From assembly GCF_000429585.1 (NCBI RefSeq), contig NZ_AUCD01000004.1:1-64000 (forward strand): 64,000 nucleotides of DNA, read 5' to 3'. The translations under genes were made by a program, and so were the position numbers. Shown here one piece after another: positions 53,364-63,910 of this stretch (position 1 is its first letter; every line of letters starts with the position of its first letter). The DNA is from Atopococcus tabaci DSM 17538. Its GTDB lineage: Bacteria > Bacillota > Bacilli > Lactobacillales > Carnobacteriaceae_A. The notes under the pieces are model-generated. The model saw only the letters and a list, made by a program, of their open reading frames with translations. It was not told the DNA's origin and made no database searches.

Positions 53364-54551
53364 TCAGAAAAAATCATACAATTCCGGTGCGGTGTCGTGC
53401 AGCAACTCTTGGAAATCTTCCGCGGTCTGTGTGTCTGTCCGCAGACGTCCTTGGAACTGAAGCTCTTGGGCCGTACGCGTCCCCATCAACAGCTGGGTCC
53501 ACGTTTGGATATCGGCCTCCAGGCGGGGAGTAGTTGTCTGACTGTCGGTTTTTGAAATGGTCCGCTTGGTTTCGCTCATCTCCAAGCGGTACGTTCCGTT
53601 GTTCCATTCAGCCGACTCATCATCCACCACACTCAACTCGAACGCCTGCTTTCCGGCAAATTTGAACGGGTAGGCATTCAAGAATGCCTCCATGTCGACA
53701 ATCCGAGCCATCATGCCGGGCACCAGTTTTTGTTCCACTTCCATCTCCGGGAACAAGTGGGTTAACCGGTTGGAGATTCCCGTTTTGTATTTAAAGTGGT
53801 CGAATTGCGGGCCGTGGGAGGCGATAAACTGCCACAAAGCCCGTTCCGCCTGTCCCGAAAGAGCAACCAGTTCATTCATCACGAACACATACGGACGGGG
53901 GGATTGGAAACGATAAATGGCGTAGCCTTCTGCTTTTCCTTTTTCGTCCACACACAAGGCTACATGCAAGTCGTCATGCCAGCGTTTTTTCTCTTCCCAT
54001 GCCCAGTCTTCCCGGTTCACAGGGCCGATACGCTGCTGGTACTTCTGTGTGTACAACCTCTTCAACGTCTCTTTTTCGTCTTCCCAACGAACCCGGCGGA
54101 CGGTGCGGTCGCCTGTATCCAATGCTTGAAAATCCGACGGGCTGATTTTGTAGGTTCGCTCTTCAAATGTCAACTCGTAGCCAAATTTCCGGTAAAACGA
54201 CTGGGAAAAAGGAGACAGGTAAGACACCAGCATCTGTTGGTCTTTCATGTAGCGGAACGATTCTTTCATCAGCGCCCGGACATTCCCTTGGCCTCGGGCT
54301 TCCGGGTAACTGGCCACGTCGCCGATGCCGCCCATCCCGATGGTTTTCCCGTACAAAAAGACCTTGTGCGGGCGGATCAACAACGCCGATTGGAGAGCAC
54401 CTTCTTCTGAGAATGCGCCCAGCCCCACAGCGTGCGCCCATACTTTCTGAGCTTTTTCCCGACGCCTTTCGTCCACTACAGCATGAAAGGCATAGCCTTC
54501 TAATTCCAAAAATGCTTCAAAATCTGAGGAAGCCAACGTTCTGATTTCCAT
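53364..54551 (-). CDS. Eis-like GNAT N-acetyltransferase
   Basis: A 395-residue protein with tandem GNAT domains and a C-terminal SCP2-like domain, the architecture of Eis/YkkB-type acetyltransferases. The acetyl-CoA loop is VASYPEARGQGNVRALM (residues ~80-96). The protein ends in the typical carboxylate DFF expected to join the active site. Eis proteins acetylate aminoglycosides or protein lysines in mycobacteria. The substrate here is unknown. Nine additional codons are open upstream, but GGGGTAGGTG supports 54551. It follows yacP by 44 bases, an insertion relative to the Bacillus order yacP-sigH. Confidence 0.87.
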   Translation of the reverse strand: MEIRTLASSDFEAFLELEGYAFHAVVDERRREKAQKVWAHAVGLGAFSEEGALQSALLIRPHKVFLYGKTIGMGGIGDVASYPEARGQGNVRALMKESFRYMKDQQMLVSYLSPFSQSFYRKFGYELTFEERTYKISPSDFQALDTGDRTVRRVRWEDEKETLKRLYTQKYQQRIGPVNREDWAWEEKKRWHDDLHVALCVDEKGKAEGYAIYRFQSPRPYVFVMNELVALSGQAERALWQFIASHGPQFDHFKYKTGISNRLTHLFPEMEVEQKLVPGMMARIVDMEAFLNAYPFKFAGKQAFELSVVDDESAEWNNGTYRLEMSETKRTISKTDSQTTTPRLEADIQTWTQLLMGTRTAQELQFQGRLRTDTQTAEDFQELLHDTAPELYDFF

Positions 54552-54595
54552 AGTGCACCTACCCCTTCTTCTTGGCATTTGTCTTATGCAGGCAA

Positions 54596-55129
54596 TTAAT
54601 CCTTCTGATTCACCATCTCTTGATACAGTTGTTTCAAGCGATCAACGTCTTCCGGCTTCAATGCGGAACGGCGCCGGGATCCCTGCATGTTGTACATGCG
54701 TGTATCCAGTTCGATGTTCTTTTTGGCGCGCTGGACGTCTTTGTATAATTCATTGGCGGATTTGCGGTTGGCGCCTTTTTGGAAAATCATCCATTGTTCC
54801 GCCAGGTCGCTGGTGGCCACATACACGTTGGCGATCAGCAAGTTTTCTTCGCCCACCACCCGTTCGATGTACGTGTCCGCCGTTTCCTCTTCTTTGGTGA
54901 ATACGACCGTTAGATTGTACCGGTCGTACTGCTGCTGGATGCCGGGAACAAGCTGGGCGTCAAAGACAACCTTGACTTCGATTCCATCGTACTTGGCGTA
55001 GTTGCTCAATTCGTGCAGCAGTCGATCGCGGGCATCCGCCAGCTTGTCTTGGTTTTTCAGCTTCACCAATTCCGGCCATGCGCCGATCATGTTGTAGCCG
55101 TCCACATACAATATCTCTTTCTTCATCAA
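54596..55129 (-). CDS. rae1: NYN-domain endoribonuclease Rae1 (YacP)
   Basis: A 177-residue PIN-like NYN nuclease. The metal-binding aspartates are in YVDGYNMIGAW (residues ~8-18), VVFDAQ and EETADTYIERV, and the C-terminal YVATSDLAEQWM completes the pocket. The Bacillus orthologue YacP/Rae1 cleaves mRNAs on the ribosome. It follows rlmB by 42 bases. A second ATG three bases inside the frame is equally possible as start. Confidence 0.93.
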   Translation of the reverse strand: MMKKEILYVDGYNMIGAWPELVKLKNQDKLADARDRLLHELSNYAKYDGIEVKVVFDAQLVPGIQQQYDRYNLTVVFTKEEETADTYIERVVGEENLLIANVYVATSDLAEQWMIFQKGANRKSANELYKDVQRAKKNIELDTRMYNMQGSRRRSALKPEDVDRLKQLYQEMVNQKD

Positions 55130-55171
55130 GGCCGTCTTCCCCCTTCCTGTCCTGACTTCCTCTCATTTCGG

Positions 55172-56005
55172 TTAGTTCAATGGGTTCCGTTGGCGGTACC
55201 CTTCGTACATCAACAAAGCTGCCGCGACACTCGCGTTCAAGCTTTGGACGTGTCCGGTCATCGGGATGGTGACCATGCCGTCCATCTGCTCTTTCACCAA
55301 TCGGGACAGCCCTTTTCCTTCGTTTCCGATCACCAATCCAATGGAGCCTTCCGCTTTCCATTCCCGGTAATCCTGCCCTTTCATATCCGTCCCAAAGAAC
55401 CACATGCCGAGGTCTTTCAATTCCTGGATGGTCTGCACCAAGTTCGTCACACGTGCGACCGGTACGTGTTCAATCGCTCCGGTCGATGCTTTGGCGACTG
55501 TTGCTGTCAATCCGACTGCCCGGCGTTTCGGGATGATGATGCCGTGTACGCCTGTCGCATCGGCTGTACGGAGGATGGAGCCCAAGTTGTGCGGGTCTTC
55601 CACACCGTCCAACAGTACGAAGAACGGCGCTTCTCCGCGTTCTTCCGCAGCTTGGAACAGGTCATCGATGGTCGCATAATCCATCGCGGAAGCAGCAACC
55701 ACCACTCCCTGGTGGTTGGCACCGTCCACCAATTGATCCAATTTGGTTTTCGGTACAAACGACAGCTGGATGCGCCGGTCTTTGGTCAATTGAACAACTT
55801 CGTCAATCTTCGTTCCCGACAAACCGTCTTGGATAAACACTTTGTTGATGTCCCGTTCGGACTTCAATGTTTCAATTGCCGGATTGCGGCCTGCGATTAA
55901 ATCGCCGTCTGCAGGAGTTTCCGGTGTTTCTCTTGGCTGTTTGGGTCTTCTTTTTTGCGGTCTTTTGTTGCGCGGCGGCTTGTTGTTTCGTTTACGTTCA
56001 GACAT
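55172..56005 (-). CDS. rlmB: 23S rRNA (guanosine-2'-O)-methyltransferase RlmB
   Basis: A 277-residue SPOUT-family (TrmH-like) methyltransferase acting on G2251-type positions. A basic N-terminal tail ([16 protein letters not shown]) precedes a substrate-binding domain (~37-110). The knotted catalytic domain (~125-277) has [29 protein letters not shown] and [17 protein letters not shown]. It overlaps mrnC by 8 bases. The arrangement cysS-mrnC-rlmB-yacP is conserved in Firmicutes. Confidence 0.95.
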   Translation of the reverse strand: MSERKRNNKPPRNKRPQKRRPKQPRETPETPADGDLIAGRNPAIETLKSERDINKVFIQDGLSGTKIDEVVQLTKDRRIQLSFVPKTKLDQLVDGANHQGVVVAASAMDYATIDDLFQAAEERGEAPFFVLLDGVEDPHNLGSILRTADATGVHGIIIPKRRAVGLTATVAKASTGAIEHVPVARVTNLVQTIQELKDLGMWFFGTDMKGQDYREWKAEGSIGLVIGNEGKGLSRLVKEQMDGMVTIPMTGHVQSLNASVAAALLMYEGYRQRNPLN

Positions 56006-56405
56006 GGGTGTCCTCCTCCACTTTCTTGATGCACCATTGGGTCAATTCATTGAAGCGGTCATGGTGGTTTTGCATGTACAAATACCCCATCAACGTTTCA
56101 AATCCTGTAGAAGCGCGGTACGTTGCCACATCGGCGTTTTTGGCCGTCGTATGGCTTTTGGCGTTCCGGCCCCGTTTGAACATCGCGAGTTCTTCTTCGG
56201 TCAACACATTTTCTTCCATCATCGCCGTGATCAAGCGGTTTTGCGCTTTGGCCGACACAAACTGCGTGGCCCGGCGGTGCAGTTCGTTGGGGCGGGTCTG
56301 GCCGCTTTCCAATAAATGTTTCCGGATGACCAGTTCATACGCCGCATCGCCGACATACGCCAACGCCAATCCGTTCAACAGACTCCAATCTTCTTGCTTG
56401 CTCAC
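55998..56405 (-). CDS. mrnC: Mini-ribonuclease 3
   Basis: A 135-residue RNase III catalytic domain without a double-stranded RNA-binding domain, as in Mini-III that matures 23S rRNA ends. The signature [15 protein letters not shown] carries catalytic Asp and Glu, and the second acidic helix appears near [14 protein letters not shown]. It overlaps cysS by 4 bases and rlmB by 8 bases, so translation is tightly coupled. Confidence 0.95.
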   Translation of the reverse strand: MSKQEDWSLLNGLALAYVGDAAYELVIRKHLLESGQTRPNELHRRATQFVSAKAQNRLITAMMEENVLTEEELAMFKRGRNAKSHTTAKNADVATYRASTGFETLMGYLYMQNHHDRFNELTQWCIKKVEEDTHV

Positions 56406-57820
56406 TCAACCTCTCCTCTTCTCCATCGGACGCCTTGAGGAGTATCCTCCAATAAGATGCCTTGTTCTTTCAATTGGTCCCGAATTGCATCCGCTCTTTG
56501 GAAGTCGCGGTCTTTACGGGCTTGGTTGCGTTCTTCAATCAACGCTTCCACTTCTTCATCCAAGAGCTCTTCTTGCTGCGTCAAGACGATGCCAAAGATG
56601 CTGACCAATTCCTGGAAATCAGCCGTCATGTTCTCCAACACGACTTGGGATACTTCCGCTCGTTCGCTGTATACGTTGATTTTTTTCGCCATATCGTAAA
56701 CGACGGTGATGCCGTTTGCGGCGTTGAAGTCGTCATCCATCTTTTCGACAAAGAGGGTTTTCAACTCGTCCCAGTCCGTCAGTTCTTCCGCATCATCCGC
56801 CAATGCGTCCTTGGCGTCTTCCAAACGGTACAATGCGTTTTGGTACGCGGTCCGCAGACGGGAAAGATTGGTCGCCGCTTCTTGCAGCGCGTCTTCCGTG
56901 TAGTTGATCGGCCGGCGGTAATGGGCCGTGGACATGAAGAAACGGATGACTTGCGGGTCGACCTGTTCAATCAGCTCATGCACCAAAACCACGTTGCCGA
57001 TGGATTTGCTCATTTTTTCATCGTCCATCGTCACAAATCCGTTGTGCAACCAATACCGTGCAAACGGATGCCCGGTTTTCGCTTCCGACTGGGCGATTTC
57101 GTTCTCATGATGCGGGAAGGTCAAATCTTGTCCGCCGGCATGGATATCGATGGTCTCCCCCAAATATTTGGTTGCCATCACGGAGCACTCGATGTGCCAA
57201 CCCGGACGTCCCGCTCCCCATGGGGACTCCCAGCTGATTTCGTCCTCTTTCGCTTGCTTCCACAGCGCAAAATCCAATGGGTCTTCTTTTTTCTTGTTTT
57301 CTTCCTCTTCGAGACGGTTGCTGGCTCCGACAGCCAGCTCATCCAACGATATGCGGCTCAATTTGCCGTAGTCTTTGAACTTGCGCGTCCGGTAATACAC
57401 GTCTCCGTCCGACTCATACGCGTACCCTTTTTCAATCAGTGCACCGATAAAGGCAATGATTTCCGGAATATTGTCCATGACGCGCGGGTGTTCGGTGGCT
57501 TTTCTCACTTCCAACGCTTCGGTATCGTGGAAATACGCGTCAATATACTTTTGAGCCACTTCCGGCGCCGCCACCCCGTGTTCTTTGGCGGTGCGGATGA
57601 TTTTGTCGTCGACATCCGTGAAATTCGAGACATAATCCACTTCATAGCCGCGGTATTCAAAATACCGGCGGATGGTATCAAAAGCCACGGCACTGCGGGC
57701 ATTTCCAATATGGATGTAATTATAGACAGTCGGGCCGCAGACGTACATTTTGACTTTTCCTTTTTCAAGCGGCTTGAACGGCTCTTTTTCACGGGTCAAC
57801 GTATTATAGACCTGAATCAT
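56402..57820 (-). CDS. cysS: Cysteinyl-tRNA synthetase
   Basis: A 472-residue class I synthetase. The HIGH-type motif is [11 protein letters not shown] (residues ~35-45) and the KMSKS loop is [10 protein letters not shown] (~268-277). The catalytic zinc is bound by the cysteine in VCGPTVYN, the one in HIECSVMAT, and His/Glu downstream. It lies 37 bases after cysE and is controlled with it by the cysteine T-box. Confidence 0.97.
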   Translation of the reverse strand: MIQVYNTLTREKEPFKPLEKGKVKMYVCGPTVYNYIHIGNARSAVAFDTIRRYFEYRGYEVDYVSNFTDVDDKIIRTAKEHGVAAPEVAQKYIDAYFHDTEALEVRKATEHPRVMDNIPEIIAFIGALIEKGYAYESDGDVYYRTRKFKDYGKLSRISLDELAVGASNRLEEEENKKKEDPLDFALWKQAKEDEISWESPWGAGRPGWHIECSVMATKYLGETIDIHAGGQDLTFPHHENEIAQSEAKTGHPFARYWLHNGFVTMDDEKMSKSIGNVVLVHELIEQVDPQVIRFFMSTAHYRRPINYTEDALQEAATNLSRLRTAYQNALYRLEDAKDALADDAEELTDWDELKTLFVEKMDDDFNAANGITVVYDMAKKINVYSERAEVSQVVLENMTADFQELVSIFGIVLTQQEELLDEEVEALIEERNQARKDRDFQRADAIRDQLKEQGILLEDTPQGVRWRRGEVE

Positions 57821-57857
57821 GTGTGGGTTCTCTCCTTTTCAATAACGGGGAATCCGT

Positions 57858-58403
57858 TCAATTTGTGGTGTTTTTTTCGTGAACATGTGCGATGGTTTTT
57901 CCATCCTTTTTCACTACTTTTGCGGGCACACCCACAGCAGTTGCATTGGGCGGAATGTCCTTTAAGACAACCGCGCCTGCTCCGATTTTGCTGTTGTCGC
58001 CGATGGTGATGTTCCCGATGATTTGGGCGTGGGCCGACAAGAGGACATTGTTTCCTACTGTCGGATGGCGTTTGCCCTTTTCTTTCCCGGTTCCGCCCAA
58101 GGTGACGCCATGGAATATCTGGACGTCGTCTCCGATTTCAGCCGTTTCGCCGATAACGATGCCCATGCCGTGGTCAATGAAAAACCGGCGGCCGATTTTG
58201 GCTCCGGGATGAATCTCCACCCCCGTCACAAAACGGGCAAAGGTGGACACCATGCGAGCAAGGAGCAGCAGGCGGCATTCATGCAGAAAATGGGCGACGC
58301 GATAGAGGACGACCGCCCAAAAAGTGGGATACGTCAAGACGATTTCTACGGTGCTTTGGGCGGCGGGATCATTTTTTTTAATTGTAGCGATCAATTCTTT
58401 CAA
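57858..58403 (-). CDS. cysE: Serine O-acetyltransferase
   Basis: A 181-residue hexapeptide-repeat acetyltransferase forming O-acetylserine, the first step of cysteine synthesis. The left-handed beta-helix repeats begin at about residue 70 ([21 protein letters not shown]), with catalytic His in FIDHG and [12 protein letters not shown]. It is of the short Firmicutes type and lacks the long N-terminal domain of E. coli. The start is TTG at 58403 after GAGGTG. It is the first gene after the T-box and is followed by cysS. Confidence 0.95.
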   Translation of the reverse strand: MKELIATIKKNDPAAQSTVEIVLTYPTFWAVVLYRVAHFLHECRLLLLARMVSTFARFVTGVEIHPGAKIGRRFFIDHGMGIVIGETAEIGDDVQIFHGVTLGGTGKEKGKRHPTVGNNVLLSAHAQIIGNITIGDNSKIGAGAVVLKDIPPNATAVGVPAKVVKKDGKTIAHVHEKNTTN

Positions 58404-58518
58404 CTATTTTCACCTCTTCATTCACTAAAGAGCCATCAGTTGAGCAAAAACTACGTAGAATATCAGCTTCCATTCGGTTCGTAAGTTAGTACAAAGTGTA
58501 GCCGATTCTCTCAAAAAA

Positions 58519-58765
58519 CACAAAAAGCAGCATCCCGATAAAAAGACGCTGCTACGTGGTTCCACTTTTCTTTAAGAAACCAAAGCAGGTCCGTCCCCGC
58601 TTTGGTTCTTCTTGGCGCATCGTAACGGCTGCAGGCCGGAGAAGCTTACTTGTTTGTTTCAGCATCTCGACTCCAAGAGGCACTTCACCCAGTTCCTGCC
58701 GCCCGTTTCCACCTTTTCGGGCTCTCTGTGGACATTCCGTGGGTTACTTTCTCTTTTCTTCGTCA
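58519..58765 (-). ncRNA. Cysteine T-box riboswitch upstream of cysE-cysS
   Basis: The T-box sequence appears as AAAGTGGAACCACG (58555-58568, minus strand). It is followed by a terminator AGCAGCGTC/GATGCTGCT (58522-58553) with a TTTTTGTG tail. The upstream Stem I has the specifier context GAAGTGCCTC...GGAGTC with UGC (58680-58682), a cysteine codon. Uncharged tRNA-Cys would pair with it and prevent termination, switching on cysE-cysS and probably the downstream genes. Confidence 0.92.
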
Positions 58766-58769
58766 TTTT

Positions 58770-60245
58770 TTATTGTTGAATCATGTTCAATGCGTTATCC
58801 AAGTGTTCCAAAGCTTTTTCGCGTCCCAACAATTCGATGGTGTCGTTCAATTGCGGGCCGTGCATTTGGCCGGAAACCGCCACACGGATCGGCATAAACA
58901 ATTTCTTGCCTTTCACGCCGGTTTCTTTTTGGACAGCTTTAACCGCTTTTTGAATTTCAGCAGCTTCAAAAGGTTCCACTTGTTTCAATTGGGCCTTGAA
59001 AGCTTCCAACACTTGGGGATCCGTCTCACCTTGAAGCACTTCTTTCGCTTCTTCCGGCATGTCCATGTCTTCTTCGAAGAACAAGGCAGCCAATTTCACG
59101 ATTTGAGCGGCATAGCTCATCTGCTCTTGGTACAAGCTGATGATTTTTTTGATGCGCTGTCTTTCTTCTTCGGACGGGTTTTCGCTCATGTAGCCGGCTT
59201 TCACCAAATGCGGAACAGCTTTCATGGTCAACTCATCCAAGTCCACATTCTTCATGTACTGATTGGCAATCCACTCGAGTTTCTTTGCATCAAACGCCGC
59301 TGGAGATTTTCCTAAGCGGCTGGCGTCGAAGATTTCGATTAATTCTTCACGGGAGAAGATTTCGTTTTCTCCAACAGGTGACCAACCCAACAAGGAGATG
59401 AAGTTGAACAACGCATCCGGTTGGTAACCCAATTCACGGTATTGTTCGATGAACTGCAAAATGGTTTCATCGCGTTTGCTCAGTTTTTTGCCGGTTTCAG
59501 AGTTGATGATTAAGGTCATGTGGCCGAATTGCGGCGGCTCCCATTCAAACGCTTCGTAAATCATCAACTGCTTCGGTGTGTTCGCGATATGGTCATCCCC
59601 GCGCAACACATGGGAAATTTCCATGTAGTGGTCGTCGACCGCTACCGCAAAGTTGTACGTCGGCATTCCGTCACGTTTTTGGATGACAAAGTCGCCGCCC
59701 ACGCTTTCCGCTTCAAACGTGATGTGGCCTTTTACGATGTCTTCAAAGCTGTAGGTGTTTTCTTTTTGTACGCGGAAACGAATCACCGGCGTGATGCCTT
59801 CCGCTTCTTTCTCTTGGCGTTCTTTAGCGGTCAAGTTGGCACATTTTCCGCTGTAATGCGGCATTTCCCCGCGTGCACGTTGGGCTTCACGTTCCGCTTC
59901 CAATTCTTCTTCCGAGCAGTAGCATTTGTATGCGCGGTTGCTGGCCAACAATTGGTCGACTAACGGATCGTAAATGTCTTTCCGTTCGGATTGACGGTAC
60001 GGTCCGTACTCTCCTGGTTTCTCCGGGCTCTCATCCCAGTCGATTCCAAGCCATTCCAAGTTTTCCAGCTGGCTTTTTTCGCCGCCTTCGATGTTCCGTT
60101 TTTGGTCGGTGTCTTCAATCCGGATGATGAAGTCGCCGCCATGGTTGCGTGCAAACAAGTAGTTGAACAACGCTGTACGTGCATTTCCGATATGCAGATG
60201 CCCTGTTGGACTCGGTGCGTAACGGACGCGAATTTTTTTAGTCAT
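58770..60245 (-). CDS. gltX: Glutamyl-tRNA synthetase
   Basis: A 491-residue class I synthetase, probably also charging tRNA-Gln as in most Firmicutes. The HIGH motif is [17 protein letters not shown] (residues ~11-27) and the KMSKS equivalent is KKLSKRDE (~254-261). An anticodon-binding helical domain follows to the end. The zinc region includes [11 protein letters not shown]. It has a 290-base gap upstream containing the ispD terminator and a structured leader. Confidence 0.97.
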   Translation of the reverse strand: MTKKIRVRYAPSPTGHLHIGNARTALFNYLFARNHGGDFIIRIEDTDQKRNIEGGEKSQLENLEWLGIDWDESPEKPGEYGPYRQSERKDIYDPLVDQLLASNRAYKCYCSEEELEAEREAQRARGEMPHYSGKCANLTAKERQEKEAEGITPVIRFRVQKENTYSFEDIVKGHITFEAESVGGDFVIQKRDGMPTYNFAVAVDDHYMEISHVLRGDDHIANTPKQLMIYEAFEWEPPQFGHMTLIINSETGKKLSKRDETILQFIEQYRELGYQPDALFNFISLLGWSPVGENEIFSREELIEIFDASRLGKSPAAFDAKKLEWIANQYMKNVDLDELTMKAVPHLVKAGYMSENPSEEERQRIKKIISLYQEQMSYAAQIVKLAALFFEEDMDMPEEAKEVLQGETDPQVLEAFKAQLKQVEPFEAAEIQKAVKAVQKETGVKGKKLFMPIRVAVSGQMHGPQLNDTIELLGREKALEHLDNALNMIQQ

Positions 60246-60535
60246 GAAATCTCCTCTTTCCTCTACCTTACTGAGTGTAGAAATATCCTGCGGTCACTCT
60301 CCAATGGAGGCGACAGCCTGAATTTCGCTGATGCAGACAAAAAAGTGACTGTTTCCTTGTCTGGGTTCATCGATTGTTCGGCGCAGTGGGTCACGCCGCA
60401 TAATCTGTCACAATTAACGTACCACGTTTCAGCTGAAATTTCCATAACCTGAAACAAAGAAAAGCGGGATAAACCCGCTTTTCAAAAACTTTTCATTTCG
60501 GTTTCGGTGTTTCAGAAAGATGGGCAGCGGCATTT
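60246..60535. other. 290-base gap between gltX and ispD
   Basis: It contains the ispD terminator at 60459-60483 and then about 210 bases leading into gltX. In this leader GGCG/CGCC (about 60382-60401) and several longer complementary pieces occur, but no T-box motif and no confident promoter were found. No ispF gene is present here, although ispF often follows ispD in Firmicutes. A 13-codon frame starting at 60531 is not credible as a gene. Confidence 0.55.
60459..60483 (-). terminator. Terminator after ispD
   Basis: GAAAAGCGGG and CCCGCTTTTC form a 10-bp perfect stem with a 5-base loop, followed by TTTG on the minus strand, about 50 bases after the ispD stop codon. Confidence 0.85.
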
Positions 60536-61240
60536 TTACCTTCCGCCTCTTTCCTCCAATATGCCTTCTGCGAAGACCAAGTCTTCCGGGGTGGTGATTT
60601 TGATGTTTTCATAACTGCCGGGAACTACCCGTACTTTTCTCCCCATGCGCTCCACCAATTCGCCTTCTTCATTCGCAAGGTATCCCTCTTTGCGCGCCTG
60701 CTCATGAGCTGCCAACAAAAGGGGTTTATGGAAGGCCTGCGGTGTCTGCACCTGCCAAATCTCCGGGCGCGGCAGAGTGGACTGGACGACGCCGTCCACA
60801 ACTCGTTTGATGGTGTCTTTTGCAGGAACTGCCAACACCGCCGCCCCGGTCCCCGTCGCACAGGCGTTCAACTCGGAAATGTTTTCCTGTTTGATGAACG
60901 GGCGTGCTGCATCATGCACCATCACTAATCCCTGTTCCGGTTCCTGCAGCTGCTTCAGGCCTGCGTATACGCTGTCTTGCCGGTGCCGGCCTCCTGTCGT
61001 CAACGTCAGCGGGATTTCCCGTTTGGGCTTTAACCGCAGAAGGGTCCGTTCCACATACACGCGGTCCGCTTCTTGGATGACCAAGATGATGTGCCGGCAG
61101 TATGGGTCGGCTAAAAACACCTTGAGGGCGTGGGCAAAGATGGGCAGGCCGTCAAGCGGAAGCAGCACTTTGTTGTGCGCCGCCCCCATCCTTTCTCCCG
61201 AACCCGCCGCCAACACAATCGCTTCGTAGTCTGCTTTCAC
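60536..61240 (-). CDS. ispD: 2-C-methyl-D-erythritol 4-phosphate cytidylyltransferase
   Basis: A 234-residue nucleotidyltransferase of the IspD family, third enzyme of the MEP isoprenoid pathway, making CDP-methylerythritol. The N-terminal glycine-rich CTP site is LAAGSGERMGAAHNK (residues ~10-24). MVHDAARPFI and QTPQAFHKPLL are family motifs. Ribitol-phosphate cytidylyltransferase (TarI) is a related alternative. It is 4 bases after the PIN/TRAM gene. The usual companion ispF is not beside it. Confidence 0.87.
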   Translation of the reverse strand: MKADYEAIVLAAGSGERMGAAHNKVLLPLDGLPIFAHALKVFLADPYCRHIILVIQEADRVYVERTLLRLKPKREIPLTLTTGGRHRQDSVYAGLKQLQEPEQGLVMVHDAARPFIKQENISELNACATGTGAAVLAVPAKDTIKRVVDGVVQSTLPRPEIWQVQTPQAFHKPLLLAAHEQARKEGYLANEEGELVERMGRKVRVVPGSYENIKITTPEDLVFAEGILEERGGR

Positions 61241-61244
61241 TGTC

Positions 61245-62351
61245 TTATTCCTTTTCTTTCAATTTTTTCGAGGAATGCACCGGACGGGCAAAGATCATTC
61301 GCCCTGCCGAAGTCTGCAACGCACTGGTGACGACCACGTCGATGGATTTGTTCATGTAATGTTGCCCATCTTCCACGACGACCATCGTGCCGTCATCCAA
61401 ATACGCAACACCTTGGCTGCGTTCGGTTCCTTGCTTGATAATCATGACGTGCATCTCTTCTCCCGGAATCACCACCGGCTTGATGGCATTCGCCAAGTCA
61501 TTCACGTTCAGGACCGGAACGTTTTGGAATTCACACACTTTGTTCAAGTTGTAATCGTTGGTGACCACCATTCCGTCCATCTTTTTAGCCAGAACAACCA
61601 GTTTTTCATCCACTTCGTCCGCTTCTTCCACATCGCCGTCGTACATTTCAACTGTCAACCCTTCTTCTTTTTGAAGAGAGTTCAGGATGTCCAATCCTCT
61701 TCTTCCGCGGACGCGCTTGATGCTGTCAGAAGAATCTGCAATGTGCTGCAGTTCCCGCAGCACGAAATTCGGAATGATCAACGAGCCTTCCAAAAAACCT
61801 GTTTGGACGATGTCGTATATCCGGCCGTCTATGATGACGCTGGTGTCCAAGATTTTGTTTCGCCGGAAATTGTCCTGCACTTTTCTTTCCAGCACGCCTC
61901 CATCCTCTTCTTTTGGGTTTCCCCGGCCGATGATCACCCGACGGATTTCCTCTCTGCGGCTTGTGGCCAGCCGGAAGCCCAAGTAAGCCAGCATAGCGGT
62001 CGTGATAATAGGCAGCACATCGCTGAATCCAGGAATTTGCAGTCCAACCAGAGATAAATTAATAAGCCAAGATAAAATGAGTCCAATAATCATTCCCAGA
62101 CTGCCGAACAAAAGATACGATGCACTCAAATCACTTAAGAAGTTCTCCACTTTCACAATCGCCCGCTCCACGTAGTCTGTGGCGGGTACTGAAAGAAAAT
62201 ACAATACGATTGCGCCCAACACCATATTGGTGATCGGGTTGTTGATGATTCTTGGAACAGACGTGATTAACGCCCAGACATAAGGCAGAAAGTTGTAACC
62301 TAAACTGCCGCCTACAAGAACAAAGACAACTGTGACAAGGATTTTCGTCAT
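61245..62351 (-). CDS. yacL: PIN/TRAM-domain membrane protein YacL
   Basis: A 368-residue protein with four N-terminal membrane segments (~1-125). They are followed by a PIN nuclease-like domain (~150-280: ILDTSVIIDGRIYD, ELQHIADSSDSIKRVRGRRGLD and DYNLNKV with acidic residues). A C-terminal TRAM RNA-binding domain (~290-350, GEEMHVMIIKQG) completes it. The role is unknown. A nucleic-acid-processing function at the membrane is inferred. An extended start at 62402 is open, but GAAAGGAGGGG supports 62351. The place between radA and ispD matches Bacillus. Confidence 0.93.
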   Translation of the reverse strand: MTKILVTVVFVLVGGSLGYNFLPYVWALITSVPRIINNPITNMVLGAIVLYFLSVPATDYVERAIVKVENFLSDLSASYLLFGSLGMIIGLILSWLINLSLVGLQIPGFSDVLPIITTAMLAYLGFRLATSRREEIRRVIIGRGNPKEEDGGVLERKVQDNFRRNKILDTSVIIDGRIYDIVQTGFLEGSLIIPNFVLRELQHIADSSDSIKRVRGRRGLDILNSLQKEEGLTVEMYDGDVEEADEVDEKLVVLAKKMDGMVVTNDYNLNKVCEFQNVPVLNVNDLANAIKPVVIPGEEMHVMIIKQGTERSQGVAYLDDGTMVVVEDGQHYMNKSIDVVVTSALQTSAGRMIFARPVHSSKKLKEKE

Positions 62352-62436
62352 CTTACCCCTCCTTTCAAGAGTTGTGCGATTGTCTATCCATTCATTTCCC
62401 AATAGAGTTTCCCTCCATTCCAGCCATTGACGGACT

Positions 62437-63813
62437 TTACCTGAAAGCCCGTCTAATAGCTTCGGAAATCGTTTCTACACCGATTATTTCAATACCTTCC
62501 GGATAATCCCAACCGCCCATGTTGTTTTTCGGGATGAAGGCACGTTTAAAGCCTAATTTCGCAGCCTCGCCCACTCGTTGGTCAATACGGCTGACACGGC
62601 GGATTTCACCGGTCAATCCCAGCTCACCGATAAAGCAGTCAGTCGGGCGTGTTCCTTTGTCCTGGTAACTGGATGCGATGCTCACAGCAATCGACAAGTC
62701 AATCGCTGGTTCATCCAATCGTACACCTCCGGAAGCTTTCAAGTAAGCATCTTGGTTTTGCAGCAACAAACCGGCTCTTTTTTCCAACACGGCCATGATC
62801 AACGATACACGGTTGTTATCCATCCCACTGGCGGTTCGGCGTGCATTTCCAAACACGGTTGGGGTGATGAGTGATTGAATTTCAACCAACACCGGACGTG
62901 TTCCTTCCATGGACACTACGACAGCCGATCCGGTCGCTCCTTCCAACCGCTCTTCCAGAAACAATTGGGAAGGGTTCACGACTTCTTGCAAACCGCCTGT
63001 CTGCATCTCGAATACGCCCATTTCGTTTGTGGAGCCGAACCGGTTTTTCACAGCCCGCAAAATCCGGAACGTGTGGTGCCGGTCGCCTTCAAAATACAAC
63101 ACCGTGTCCACCATGTGTTCCAACATCCGCGGACCGGCAATGGCTCCTTGCTTGGTAACGTGTCCGACGATAAAGATCGCGATGTTGTTCGATTTTGCAA
63201 TTTTCATCAACTCCGCTGTTGTCTCCCGTACTTGCGAGACACTTCCAGCCGCACTGTCGATTTCGGGGTGCGTCATCGTCTGAATTGAGTCGATGATCAC
63301 ATAGTCCGCTTTCAGTTCATCAATCGCTTCACGGATGGCATCCATATCGGTTTCAGGGTAGATGTAAAAATCCGCATCCATCAAATCCAATCGTTCCGCC
63401 CGCATTTTCACCTGGCTCGTGCTCTCTTCTCCGCTGACATACAACACGGTCCCGCCGGTGTGGTGCAATTGAGCGGCGACTTGCAGCAGCAAAGTTGATT
63501 TCCCGATTCCCGGATCTCCACCAATCAAGACCAGCGAGCCCGGGACGACACCGCCTCCCAACACACGGTTGAATTCCCCGATCTGCGTCTTGACACGGTC
63601 TTCTTTTTCAACCGTGACATGACTGATGGTTTCGGGCTTCGCGCGTTTTCCTGTAAAGTTCGCTCGGGCGGAGGAGGCACTGTCTTTTTTGCTTGCTACT
63701 CGTTCTTCTGTCATCTGGTTCCAGCTGCCGCAGTTGGGGCATTTCCCCATCCATTTTGGGGATTCGTACCCGCATGCTTGGCAGACGAAAACTGTTGCTT
63801 TCTTTTTGGCCAT
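62437..63813 (-). CDS. radA: DNA repair protein RadA (Sms)
   Basis: A 458-residue RecA-like helicase that extends D-loops in recombination and transformation. It has an N-terminal zinc finger (C-x2-[20 protein letters not shown] region), a Walker [13 protein letters not shown] (residues ~95-106), the KNRFG motif ([10 protein letters not shown]) and a C-terminal Lon-like domain (from ~330, including [15 protein letters not shown]). It is full length. It lies between the dut tail and yacL. Confidence 0.97.
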   Translation of the reverse strand: MAKKKATVFVCQACGYESPKWMGKCPNCGSWNQMTEERVASKKDSASSARANFTGKRAKPETISHVTVEKEDRVKTQIGEFNRVLGGGVVPGSLVLIGGDPGIGKSTLLLQVAAQLHHTGGTVLYVSGEESTSQVKMRAERLDLMDADFYIYPETDMDAIREAIDELKADYVIIDSIQTMTHPEIDSAAGSVSQVRETTAELMKIAKSNNIAIFIVGHVTKQGAIAGPRMLEHMVDTVLYFEGDRHHTFRILRAVKNRFGSTNEMGVFEMQTGGLQEVVNPSQLFLEERLEGATGSAVVVSMEGTRPVLVEIQSLITPTVFGNARRTASGMDNNRVSLIMAVLEKRAGLLLQNQDAYLKASGGVRLDEPAIDLSIAVSIASSYQDKGTRPTDCFIGELGLTGEIRRVSRIDQRVGEAAKLGFKRAFIPKNNMGGWDYPEGIEIIGVETISEAIRRAFR

Positions 63814-63910
63814 CTCTCAGCCTCACTTTCTTATTGGTTCATATTCTCAGTATATCATATCCTCGGTTTTGTGAACCGTTTTCATTGCGCTTTTTCTCGG
63901 TTTTTGCAGA

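Noticed and set aside
56462-58009. 515-codon plus-strand open frame opposite cysS and cysE
   Set aside because: It spans two real minus-strand genes and has shadow composition. cysS and cysE have clear motifs and a T-box.
60263-60457. 64-codon minus-strand frame before gltX
   Set aside because: No ribosome-binding site, and it lies between the ispD terminator and the gltX start. Better read as leader sequence.
60246-60460. Possible T-box in the gltX leader
   Set aside because: GAGTGACCGCAGG superficially resembles a T-box core, but there is no terminator hairpin after it and no specifier context.
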